A stretch of 64,000 nt of DNA from Anodontia alba (taxonomy: Eukaryota > Mollusca > Bivalvia > Lucinida > Lucinidae): assembly GCA_964016985.1 (NCBI GenBank), contig OZ024823.1, forward strand, positions 40,644,264 through 40,708,263. The letters run 5' to 3'. The translations under genes and the position numbers were made by a program. Numbering within the stretch: the stretch's first letter is position 1; each line of letters begins with the position of its first letter. Under the pieces are notes generated by a model. It had not been told where the DNA came from. It saw nothing but the letters and a program-made list of their open reading frames with translations, and made no database searches. Shown here in pieces: positions 22,501 to 34,500 of this stretch.

Positions 22501-25500
22501 CCTTCTACTATCTATGTACTTATTTTCGAAATATCGATCTTAGATTTCTTGTTTTCTCAATGTTAAATTTCTTCCTTTGTTTCTGCGTCAGTCGATGCAT
22601 TTCGCCCGCGGCAACTGTGGCCATTTAAAAGCTAAATGGGATACACATCTATCTTGTTTAACTTGTAATTCTTGCACACATATCTCTCCGTGTTCTATTA
22701 GCAGTTCCTGGACAGCAAAAGTTTGGAATCTAGCAGAAAGAAGACGTCTTTATGCCACTAGAAAATCAGTAATGATGCAGAGGAGAAAACAGATCAAAGA
22801 AAACCAAGAAGTCCCAGTCAGACATGTCTGACAGCAGGACAGTTGATGGGAGCACCGCCCCTCATAGCTATACTGCTCGGGGCAGGACCCATCAAGGTGG
22901 CAGCAGCGGACTTAGAGTCTGACCGGGCATTAAGCCCACCAGTCACCGGTCATCCAGTCACCGGTCAACCAGTCACCAGTCACCGGGCAACTTATCACTG
23001 GTCATCCAGTCACCGGTCATCCAGTCACCGGTCAACCAGTCACCAGTCAACCAGTCACCAGTCAACCAGGCTCCAGTCAACCAGGCATTGGTTTACAGTC
23101 ATTCGCATATGACCTACAAACACAAATTCCGCCTGGTTATATACCTATAAATGTGCCTGTACAAAGCTACGCTCCGTCCATAAGTAGCCATATTTCACAT
23201 GGTAGTGTCCACAGACTATCCAATGTTTTATTCCTGGATATGAACGTTCCGAAAGATTAGAACTTCCTAATCCAGCTTCTTCCTCTAGACGATAATTCCA
23301 CTCGAACCTGATTTTTCGCAGGTCTCAGATCCGAGTGTAATAATTGAGCCTCCTAATTCAACTGATTTATCTATCTCCAGACCTTCAAGGAAGGATCAAT
23401 CAAAAAGAGAGCATAAATCTAAAAAGAGAAGAAGACATCGATCGTCCTCTTCTTCTATTTCTACTTCTAGATCAGACTCTTTGAGTTCTTCTCGGCGAAA
23501 GAAAAATTCAAAGAGATCTAAGCACTCTCATAAAAAGAGAAGAAGACGATCGATGACGCCTTCTTCTTCATCAAGTTCCTCCCAATCTCAACTTGACATT
23601 GGTAGATACACAAGGACTCATAAATCTCCCCAGGTTGTTGAAACGCCAACTCCAATACAACCTGAGGAGACTAATTTTAGTCCAGTCACTAATCAACCTA
23701 TTAATTATGATCAGTTTCAACCGAATCTCACTCAACATCACAAGGAGTCAGATTCGGAAACTGAATCCAAAGTCTGGTCATTTGATCGTGCGATTAACGA
23801 GGTCTTCCGGCTTCTTCCTCCTGAGTTATGCCCCAAAACTCAGCAGGATCAAGCACCATTAACCTCTCTCTGGGATTGAACAATTAATGGAGTCTCGTTC
23901 CACTCCATTACTTGTCCTTCCACAATTCAAATTAGTAGAAAATACAACAAAATACATTCAAAATAGACTAGACTTGGACAAATGTTCAAGAGATTGGATA
24001 TGCCCGCAAAGCTTGGTTTCGGCTCTTGCTCCGACTAAATTCTACAAGAGCCAAAACCAATATTTGCCAACTGACAATATCCCTCAATTACAAGCGGATG
24101 CGTCTCTCCTAGACATTTCTAATAAAGGAAGAGCTTCCATTCCGCTGAAGAATCTGGAAGCATGGGAAAGGAAGGCTAGAAAACTAGTCTCCATTAATTC
24201 TCATGCTGATCTATTTTCTTCAGCTGCCTTCCTTTCATTACAACAGGAATCAATGTCGGTTGCGGCCCTTTCCAGACTCTCTGGAGGCCGTAGCCAAATC
24301 GATTAAACATGCTACTGCCATGTCTACACTTTTAACTACTGAATTATTCCAAACTAGGAGGGACGCAGCCCTAGCTTCGTCTAAACTACTTCTCGACAAT
24401 TCTACATACGAGTTAAGGAACGCTCCTATTAACTCGAAATCCTTATTTGACGGCAGGATAAAAGAAATAGCTAAATCAAACTTTGAAGCTCAACAGCAAA
24501 GGTTTCTAGCTTCTACATCCATTCAGTCACAATCTCATTCTTTTAAGCCTCCTTCTCAGAGCAGAGCTTTCAAGATACCTAAATATCCTGCTAAACAAAC
24601 AACATCCAGACCTAAACCTACGCAATCATATAGGTCCAAAAATATTCCTCAAAGCTCATCTTCTCACACTAAGAAAGATAATATCAAGAGGACTGGTAAC
24701 ATCCGTCAGTTCCCCTCCTCTAAACCTGCCTCTTCCTCCGCAAGATTATGAAGGCCCGCCCTTTCCACTGCCTGCACTTCCGCTCGCGGACATTCCAGTG
24801 GGAGGACGATTGGCCCATTTTGCGGAAAAATGGGAGGAAATAACAGACAACAAATGGGTTCTCTCTATCTTACGAAACGGATTCAGGATACCATTCATCA
24901 AAATTCCTCCTTTGTCATCTGTTCCGCTCAGAATGAGTCAGTCCTCCTCCCCGTTTCTCAGAGAAGAGATCGAAAACCTTCTCAACAAACGGGCAGTGGA
25001 AAGGGTACAGAATCTGGGAACTCCCGGCTTTTATTCCCAGATATTCCTTGTGCCAAAAAAGAACCTGTCTTTATTAAACCGATACATAGAGAAACAAGCA
25101 TTCAAAATGGAAACAGTCAAATAGGTAAGACAAGCGATGAGACTCAATGATTGGGCTGTCTCCATAGATTTAACAGATGCATACCTACACGTGCCGATAC
25201 ATCATCAATCCAGGAACTATCTTCGCTTCGTACACGAAGATCAAGTATATCACTTTTCGACCCTACAGTTCGGAATGTCTCTAAGTCCGTTAATTTTTTC
25301 GAAACTGATGGACGTTATTGCAGCTTTTCTATGCCAACATGCCATATCAGTTTTTCCATACCTTGACGATTGGCTGATAAAAAATCTGATTCGCAACAGA
25401 CTGATTACTCAGACAAACTTTTGCATTCAAACTATCCAAAGCCTAGGTTTTCTGCCAAATCTCAAGAAGTCGGATCTCTTTCCTGCTCAGAAATTCACCT

Positions 25501-28500
25501 TCATAGGTATGGAATTTCTGACGCAACAAAATTTAGTCAGGGTTCCAGCGGATTGTGTACAGAACCTAATTCTAACAATCAAGAAAATAATGTCAGCCAA
25601 ACATGTATAGGCACGAACTTTCCTTTCTCTTTTGGGCAAACTCAGTGCTGCAGCAGACCTTGTTCTCCTAGGCAGACTGCACTTACGTCCTCTTCAGATG
25701 TGCCTGCTGTCTGTCTGGAAACCTCATATTCTTCCTCTCGATCACCCGATCTCGATAAACAGTATGATTCAATCTCACTTACAATGGTGGATAAACCCCA
25801 TTTGATTCGAGACAGGGACTTCTATCCATCCTCCAGACCCCGAATTCTTCCTTTATATGGATGCCAGTCATTACGGATGGGGAGCTCATTTAGAGCCGAC
25901 AACACTGTCCTTTCATGGTCGCTGGACAGAAAACCAATCCCAGCTCCATATCAATATGTTAGAAATGATGGCCATACGATTAGCACTGAAACAAGCCAGA
26001 ACATTTATTCACCATTCTTGCATCATGATATCCACAGACAACACAACAGTGGTCTCATATATCAACAAACAGGGTGGCACTCATTCCCCCAATCTTTGCG
26101 TAGAAGTTTGGAAAATACAGTCAAACCTGTGTTAGTGGTCACCTCTATTAAGCAGCCAACCTGTATTAAGCAGCCAGAGGAAAGTTGCCCGAAAATTCAA
26201 AGACATATATATTTGAACTGTATTAAGCAGCCACCTGCCTTCAGCAGCCACATTTTAAGCTTCCCATGGGTGGCTGCTTAAGACAGGTTTGACTGTACTC
26301 AATTGGTGCCTGGAACAAGACATAGTTATCAGAGTACGTCACATCCCAGGCAAATTCAACATTCTTGCAGACCGCCTCTCAAGACTAGACAAACCTATCA
26401 AGACAGAATGGGCTCTGGATCAAACAGTTGCGAAGTCAGTATTCCAGATGCTCAACTTCCCAAATGTGGATCTGTTTGCGACAAGATTCAACCACAGACT
26501 CCCATTATACATCTCTCCAGTACAAGACTACAAAGCACTAGCGATAGATGCCCTGTCCATGGACTGGAATCATCTTCATGCATATGCTTTTCCTCCTTTT
26601 ATTCTGATACCTGCTGTTCTAGAGAAAATCCGACAACATCAGTGCAGAATAGTTCTCATAGCTCCGTTCTGGCCACAACAACAGTGGTTCTCAGAACTTC
26701 TTCTTCTATTAGTGTCAGCCCCGATTCGTCTGCCACTAATTCCAAGACTACTGACTCAATCCAAAGGAAGATTTGTCCATCAAAACCTCCCAATTCTCGC
26801 CTTCACGCTTGGGAGTTATCAAACAATCAATCAGAGATAAGAAATTTTCACAAAACGTTGCAGATTTTGTCTCCAGATCAAGAAGAGCATCTACACAAAA
26901 AGTCTACGATGCAAAATGGACCATCTTCTCTAATTGGTGTCATACAAAAAAGGTTAATCCGATCTTGGCCCCTATTACAGTTATAGCCGATTTCTTAATC
27001 TTTCTCTTTTCGGAAAAGAAATGTCAGATTAGTAATATTAAAGGTTATAGATCTATGATCTCTAACACTTTAAAATTCAAAACTGGTAATAGAATTGGAT
27101 CTAATCCAGTTTTATCTGAACTTATTAGATTTTTTGAACTTCAACGACCAGTACAAAGATCTCTTACACCTAAATTGGACTTATCATGGGTTTTAGTATG
27201 TCTACAAAAACCACCTTTTGAACCTCTTGATAAGGCTTCTAAATTTCACATTACTATTAAGACAGCCTTTCTTTTAGCTCTTGCCACTGCTAAAAGGTGT
27301 AGTGAAATACATGCTCTGGCTATGGATTCACAACATTTAAGATTTAATCAATCTGATGGTTCAGTTTCCTTGATTCTTAAATCTGGCTTTTTAGCAAAAA
27401 ACCAGCTTCCTTCTGTTAAACCAGATCCTATTGTTGTTCCTAGTCTTGCTCGAATATGTAAATGGGAACATACTGACAGACTTCTTTGCCCTGTTAGGGC
27501 TCTGAAATTCTATCTCAAAATGACTAGCTCTTATCGCCAGAACAGAACTAGACTCTTTCTTCCTATTAAAGGCAATAAGGATATTTCTAAAGATACTATC
27601 TCGAGATGGATATCTTACACTGTTTAACTTGGCTATAGGAAACTCACTAAACGAAACATCTCTTTCCTTAAAATCAAAGCTCATGAAGTTAGAGCTCTTT
27701 CCTCTTCTTGAGCTTTCTTTGACAAAGTTCCTCTCAATGATATACTTCAAGCAGCAGTTTGGAATAGTTCATCAACTTTTGCCAAATTCTATCTCAGAGA
27801 CATGTCTCAACAAGCACAGAATCTTCAAAGTTTGGGCCCCATTGTAGTGGCCCAAAAAGTGGTGGGGGGCCAACAGCAATCAGCTATGGATGCGTAGACA
27901 ACGTCAACAGCCCCCTACACCTGATGCTGTACTAGAAAGGTACTAATTATATTATATTATACCTTTATTATATATATATCTTAACCCTGGATTACTTTAT
28001 CCTTGGTTAAAGGACCTTATTATTGCCTTAAGCACTAATTATGTCCTCATTATATATATAAAAATAAATCTTTTTTTACTAAGTCTTAATTCAGAAGTTG
28101 GGACTAATTTATTAGGAGAAATCCTCCCTTCTATTCTACAAATTCTAGCACATTATCTATACGTTAATGTATTACGAAGTTAAAATGAAGTTTTTTAAAA
28201 GTAAAACATATTTTAACGAGTAATACTTAACCTATAGATAAGTATTTATCGTCCCACCTCCCTTCCCTCGCTCTTTTCTCCTAATTGTGTATTGTTTTAC
28301 ACATAAAAGAAACTGACACATGATCATTTGAGCGGGAGGAACTGTTTAAAGGAACCTTCTGAATTAAGACTTTATCACGACTGCAAGGTCGTTTTTCTGT
28401 GGAGGGGGGTGAATAACAGAATAGAATAGCACATTATCTATAGGTTAAGTATTACTCGTTAAAATATGTTTTACTTTTAAAAAACTTCATTTTACCACCT

Positions 28501-31500
28501 GTTTACATGTTTAAAGACTGGTGGATGGATGGATAACAGTGCAGACCCTGATTAGATGACACAGTCTGCAGCATCTGATCTAGGTCTACACTATTGGCTC
28601 AAACATATTTATCCACATAGGAGGTTGCTATTTTATCTTTATTTTAACACTGGCCCTGCTGTACCCGTATGTGTTCTGCCTTTGCAAACAGTGTAGATCC
28701 AGATCAGTTGGCTTCTTCAGAAGCCAACTGATATGGATCTGCACTGTTTGTCATTCAGTATGTGAATTTGCATCAACAATCTGAATCAAATTTCTGATTA
28801 GTTGAAAATTAGAAGTGGGCTTAATTCACCTTAATTCATTCAGCATGGCAAGGATTAATGTTGCAGTAGTTTACTTTAAAGAAATCTTCATTTTCTGTTA
28901 GATACATGAATATGGACACTGGATCATATATTTAACTTTAGCATGATGCATACAAAATTAATAGATGAGAAACAAAGATTTTCTTGGTAGGGTTGGAATG
29001 TAGATTTTTTTTTCTAAAAATTAGACTTGGAATTTTATTCAGTAATATATATTTTTTTTATTTCTTTATTCTTATGAGAAGATTCATTCAGATAACTTCT
29101 TGGGAGATGATATGGATAAATGTGACTTTATTTTCTAGGGAAAATGAGAAAACAAAGACAGCAACTAGTAGTTGTCTGCAGAGGGCAGCTGGAAGGTTAA
29201 TTTTCAAAATTGCAGCAGACAACATTCTGATTTCTTAACACAGAAAAAGAGGCTTGAAATTTCATATGAATCATCTGCCAGATGATTTACATGAAATATC
29301 AAGCCTTATTTTCTCAGAAAAATGAAAAAAAAGTTTTAGAATGTCTGTCTGCTGATGTTGGGATTGGTGTTTTAAGGGTTGACTTGTTGATTTTATTGCT
29401 TTTATCTTTCAGCTTGTTTTCACAAAAGGGGATCCATTTGATGAAGTACTGCCCCTTTGTAAGAAGACAAACATTTTGATCCAAGAGGTTTTCAACAATC
29501 CAGAGATTGTGATGGGAAAATTAGTTCAAAATATCTATACTAGTAAATTGCAGGTAAGGAGTGATGTCTCCCTTAGATATGCTTTAACCTTTAACCTTTA
29601 CCACTCTCTTGGCTAATTCAGCAGACAACAAATTGGTGATATTTTTTCTTATTTTTCCCAGAACACTGGATTTGCCATTTCATGCAAATTGTCTCCATTG
29701 GAGACATTGGAGACAATTTGCATGAAATGTCAAATTCTGTTTTCTGGGAAAAATAGGAAAAATACTTCAATATCTCATCTGCTTAAAATTTTACTCAGGG
29801 AGCTAAGCATTAAAGCACCATTCAAACTTGTAGCATTCAGCATTCATAAGATTTTTTTTTTTCTATTGTTTAGAGAAATTCAGGCTTGACATTTTATGTG
29901 AATCATCTGCTTCACATGAAATGACAAGCTTTATTTTCTTAGAAAAATAGAATGATGTCTGCTGCTTTTGGGACTGGTGCCTTTAGGGTTAAAATGCGAA
30001 GCCATTGGAAATAAGACTCAATACTTGGGTTTATGCTGGCTCCTTAATCTTAACCCTTGTCCTGCTGAATAAATTAAGATGCCACGCCCACTTCTAAGTT
30101 TCAGCCAATCGGATTACTTGATCCAGATTGTTGATATAAATTTACATACTGAATGGCAAACAGTGCAGATCCAGATCAGTTGGCTTCTGAAGAAGCCAAC
30201 TGATCTGGATCTACACTGTTTGCAAAGGCAGGGTATATCCGGGCTCAGCAGGACAAGGGTTAAGGAGAATGGATACTCTTTTAGAGGAGGTAATGATTAA
30301 CATAAAAATTTTATTGAAATATCCAGATCAGACTGTTCATCCAGATTGCAATCTCTACCTGCATCTATATCTGGCCTAGTAGAATGTATGTAGTGATCGC
30401 AGTCCCTGATTGGATGGGTCTATTTAGTGTAAACAGTAATGGACCTTGTAGTATAGTAAGAAATCTGACCTTATCCAATGCAATCCCAGCTGTATTATAG
30501 TGAACAGACAGAAGATAATGTGCAGACTTCTCATTCAACTAGTATAAATTACCATTTACTAAATTGAATAGCTTGTGTTTATGTCTACAGTTCGTATCTG
30601 TTAGTATTCTGTAAGCGACATCTCTTACAAAAGCTCTGAAGCAATATAAGCAAACTTGGCAGTAATGATCCTTGAGCAGGTCTCCACCATGTTTTTGCTG
30701 TTTGTGCTCGTCAGCCAACTCAGCTGTCAGATTGCGATGGCAAGCATATGTCATATAAACAAATGGTAAAATGATATCATCTGTATAACTGGTGAAGCAG
30801 TTTACATCGAAATTGGCACACCAGTTATACGATATTTACCCTAAACATTGGGACACATTGACTCCTGACCATACTTGTCCTAAAATTTGAACAAGTCTGT
30901 TTTACTTCCTGTTAGTTCATCTAAAAACTGCTGGATGAGTCTCAATCTTTGTAGAACCCTGATCAGATGATGCCACATTCTATGCAGTTTGATCTGAGTC
31001 TTCACTGTTTGCTCAGGCCTTTCTGTCCAAATTCTTAGTAGAGCTAAATAGTCTAGCTTTCAAGTGGAAAAATTTAGAAGAATATTACTAACCTATTGTC
31101 TTTCGAGTGTACTTAGCTACTCACATTTTTTCAGCAAAAATACCTGTGAATTAGATATTGTTCTTACTAGAACAGTTAACATTTTGACCACTAACAAACT
31201 GGAGTTTACGATGCTTTGAACAACTGGGCCCCGGATTGTAAAGCATCCCTGGATTAGTCCAACTTTGAAAATGGAAGAAGCCACCAAGCAGATAGCACTT
31301 AAAATTTATTCTTTAAATTGCCATTCAAAATTGAATGAGACTACAATTGAAAATAATTATTTTATTTTTCTGATAAAACAAGGCAGATGATTCACATGAA
31401 ATGTCAAGTCTTATTTTCTCAGAAAAGTAAATGTAGAATGCCATCTACTCCGGCCTCGGTGGCTCAGTTGGATGCGCCGTCCGACTGGAGACCAGGAGGT

Positions 31501-34500
31501 CGCGGGTTCAACCCCCGCCGAGGTCGGCAACATTCTTTCGTGGAGATTGATCATGAAATATTTTCTACGGTCATTCTCTCCCTTCCGCTGATTCAAGAAG
31601 GGCAGTTGTCAGTTTCTGGCGAAAGAATGTGCACAGTACTGGTTAACCGCTTAGAGGACTAAGCCTGCCCAGTAAACGTGTGGTTAGGTAAACTGACTGC
31701 GCTCGACATGACCCCATTGGGTTGACTGGGCCGTAAAACCTCAACACAAACAAACAAACTGCTGTTGTGATTGGATAATGATTAATCATGCACTTTTGAT
31801 TGCAGTCCCATGTTCAGAGTAAACTGGATAAACAGAAGGACCCAGAGCAATATCTGAAAGATCTCTATGATGTTTATACAAGGTAAGAATTCTTATCAAA
31901 GTCTGGAGATATTTTATGATAATAATGGATTTCTCTAAGCACCAAATTTATGTCATATACATGTATATATATGGAAAGGGAATCAACTTTTTCTTACAGG
32001 AATTTAGTTCCATAGTACTTCAATCCTTTCAACAATAGGGGATACTCTTAAAGGAAAGAATTTGCTCCTGGAGGGACTTATAACATCAAATCATCATCAT
32101 TGTCATATCATCATCATCATCATCTACATCAGTTGATCCTGCTGAATATATTGAGGAGCAGAGAAGGTCTTGATCAGACTGCCTTGCTGTGCAAGATGAT
32201 CAGGCCTTTCTGCCTTATTATGTCATAAGGGCTCTTTTCGTATTTCCTTTTTTCAACCGGCACAGTGGTCCAGTTGATAGAGGGTCCACTTTGTGACTTG
32301 GAGGTTGTAGGTTCAATCTCCAGCCAAGTCATACCAAAGACTTTAAAAGTGGTTCTAGCTACTTATTGGTGCTCAGCATTGAGAAAGTAGAGCCAGGAAT
32401 CAGAACTGGTCGGCCTGGTATCAGTATACATGAACTGTGACTGGGACATGATATTTCAGCAAAGCAGTACCCTAAAGTGAACATTAAGCTCCCTAAAACA
32501 TCTAGACACCATAGCTATATGACTGACAAGCTATATGAAGTGTGTTGAAAATGAGGTAACCTGAATAAACTAAGGAACGTGCTCCCATTAGACATTTACT
32601 GTAACAGAGCTATTTTCATATACAGTCAACTCTCGTTTCTCGACTTCGCTTATTTTGAATAACCTCTTATTTCAAATAACCTCTTATTTCAAAGTGAAAA
32701 TCTGGTTCCTTTTTTAACATGGAAATCTAACAAGAGGTAACAAAATATTGTGGAAAAGAGGAGAAATTGCTCCTAAGAAGGAATTTCTCCTTTCCAGAAT
32801 GTTTTCAATATATCTCTGACCTCAGTAGTCAAATTACACAGTCATTTGTGAAATGTGATTGCTTGATTTATTTTTCCTCAATTCTGCAAAACTGATATGT
32901 TGAGGTACGGATATCATAAAGCATTTCAGAGAGTCCCTTGGACTTCCTGGTAACAAGAGTCAACTGTATAGGGTGTTTACTCTACTGTCCTTTCGACATC
33001 CTTTGGAAAGAACGTTTTTTCATGGTGTTTTGTTCTAAATGAAAATGTTTTGTACCGATTGACCATAAATTATCAGGAACCATTTGTCATTCCTGTTTCT
33101 ATGTTTTGTTCTCAAATATTTACCCTAAAATAAAATTTATGGCAAAAAAATGGTCTGATCTTTTTCATTTCTATAGTAAAGTGATATTTTGAAATTTTTA
33201 TCTGAGGAAATATTTTTTAGTTTTCTTTGGTGATTCTGAATTATTTATATTTCTAGACAATAGTCTGAAAATTTAAAAAAAAAAATTTGAACAAGTAGAA
33301 CTTGTAAAAAACCTGCCACAAAATTACCTACCCTATTGATTTCTTCATAATTATACCCCCTGCAAACTTTGTTTGTGGTGGGGGGGGGGGGGGTGTATAC
33401 TGTTTTCACGTCTGTCCGTCCGTCTGTGTGTCCGTCTGTGACGCTGGTTTTTTCCTAATATCTTGAAAACACAGTGATGGATATTCATCAATTTCTGCAG
33501 ACACATTGATATCAATAAGATGTACCTACATAAGAGAAAGTAAGGGTTAGGGGCCAATTCTCTTGGAATTATCACCCTTTGTAAAAATTTTTCTTAATGC
33601 AGAAAAAAGGCACAAAAAAGTTTGTGTGCACACTATCTCTTTAACCAATGGCTGGAATTTGACCAAACTAGCACAGATACATCATCAGGATGGGGGGAAG
33701 AAGTGATTAGATTTTGGTGACCTTGACCTTATTTTCAAGGTCACTACATTATAAATACTCAAAAAGGAGCCTAAAGGATCCTTGTTAATGAAGTGAAAAG
33801 TTTGTGTGCACAATATCTCTTTAACCAATGGCTGGAAATAGACCGAACTAGTACAGATACATCATAAGAATGAGGCAAAGAAGTGATTAGATTTTGGTGA
33901 CCTTGACCTTATTTTCAAGGTCACTACACTATAAATACTCATAAAAGTGAGCCTTGTTAATGCAGTAAAATGTTTGTGTGCACATTATCTCTATAACCAA
34001 TGGATGGAATTTGACCAAACTAGCACAGATACATCATCAATATGGGGGAAAGAAGTGGTTAGATTTTGGTGACCTTGACCTTATTTTCAAGGTCACTACA
34101 TTATAAAAACTCAAAAAGGAGCCTAAAGGAGCCTTGTTAATGAAGTAAAAAAGTTTGTGCACAATATCTCTTTAACCAATGGCTGGAATTTGACCAAACT
34201 AGCACAGATACATTATAAGGATGGGGCAAAGAAGTGATTAGATTTTGGTGACCTTGACCTTATTTTCAAGGTCACTACACTATAAATACTCAAAAAAGCT
34301 AGCCTTGATAATGCAGTAAAAAGTTTGTGTGCACATTATCTCTTTTACCAATGGATGGAATTTGACCAAACTAGCACAGATACAGGGTTCGCACTAGGAT
34401 TGTTTTTTCTTTCGCCACCATTTTCGCCAATTTGATTTTTTTTGTGCCATTTTCTTTAACTTTGAGCCAGATTTTGAGCCAAATTTTGGCCATTTTTTGC

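Larger units (their letters stand above)
22207..28494 (+). mobile_element. DIRS-type tyrosine-recombinase retrotransposon
   Basis: A 6.3-kb element in the intron between EXOC5 observed exons 6 and 7, in sense orientation. It has inverted terminal repeats of about 190-230 bp (22207-22412 and 28262-28494). An internal complementary region at about 28145-28250 joins the complements of both outer ends, the hallmark of DIRS1-like elements. The coding order is gag, reverse transcriptase/RNase H, tyrosine recombinase. It has no LTR, no integrase and no target-site duplication. Both termini share ATTTTA, consistent with recombinase joining at a short identity. Gag is frameshifted, and stops occur in pol and the recombinase, so this copy is dead. 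A 178-bp MITE sits inside RNase H. Confidence 0.95.

Noticed and set aside
25370..26281. 303-residue open frame within the DIRS element
   Set aside because: Out of frame with the reverse transcriptase and RNase H motifs, which occupy the other frame over the same bases.
31451..31530. tRNA gene (A and B boxes present)
   Set aside because: No acceptor stem pairing. The sequence continues into a SINE body and tail, and sister copies show the same structure.
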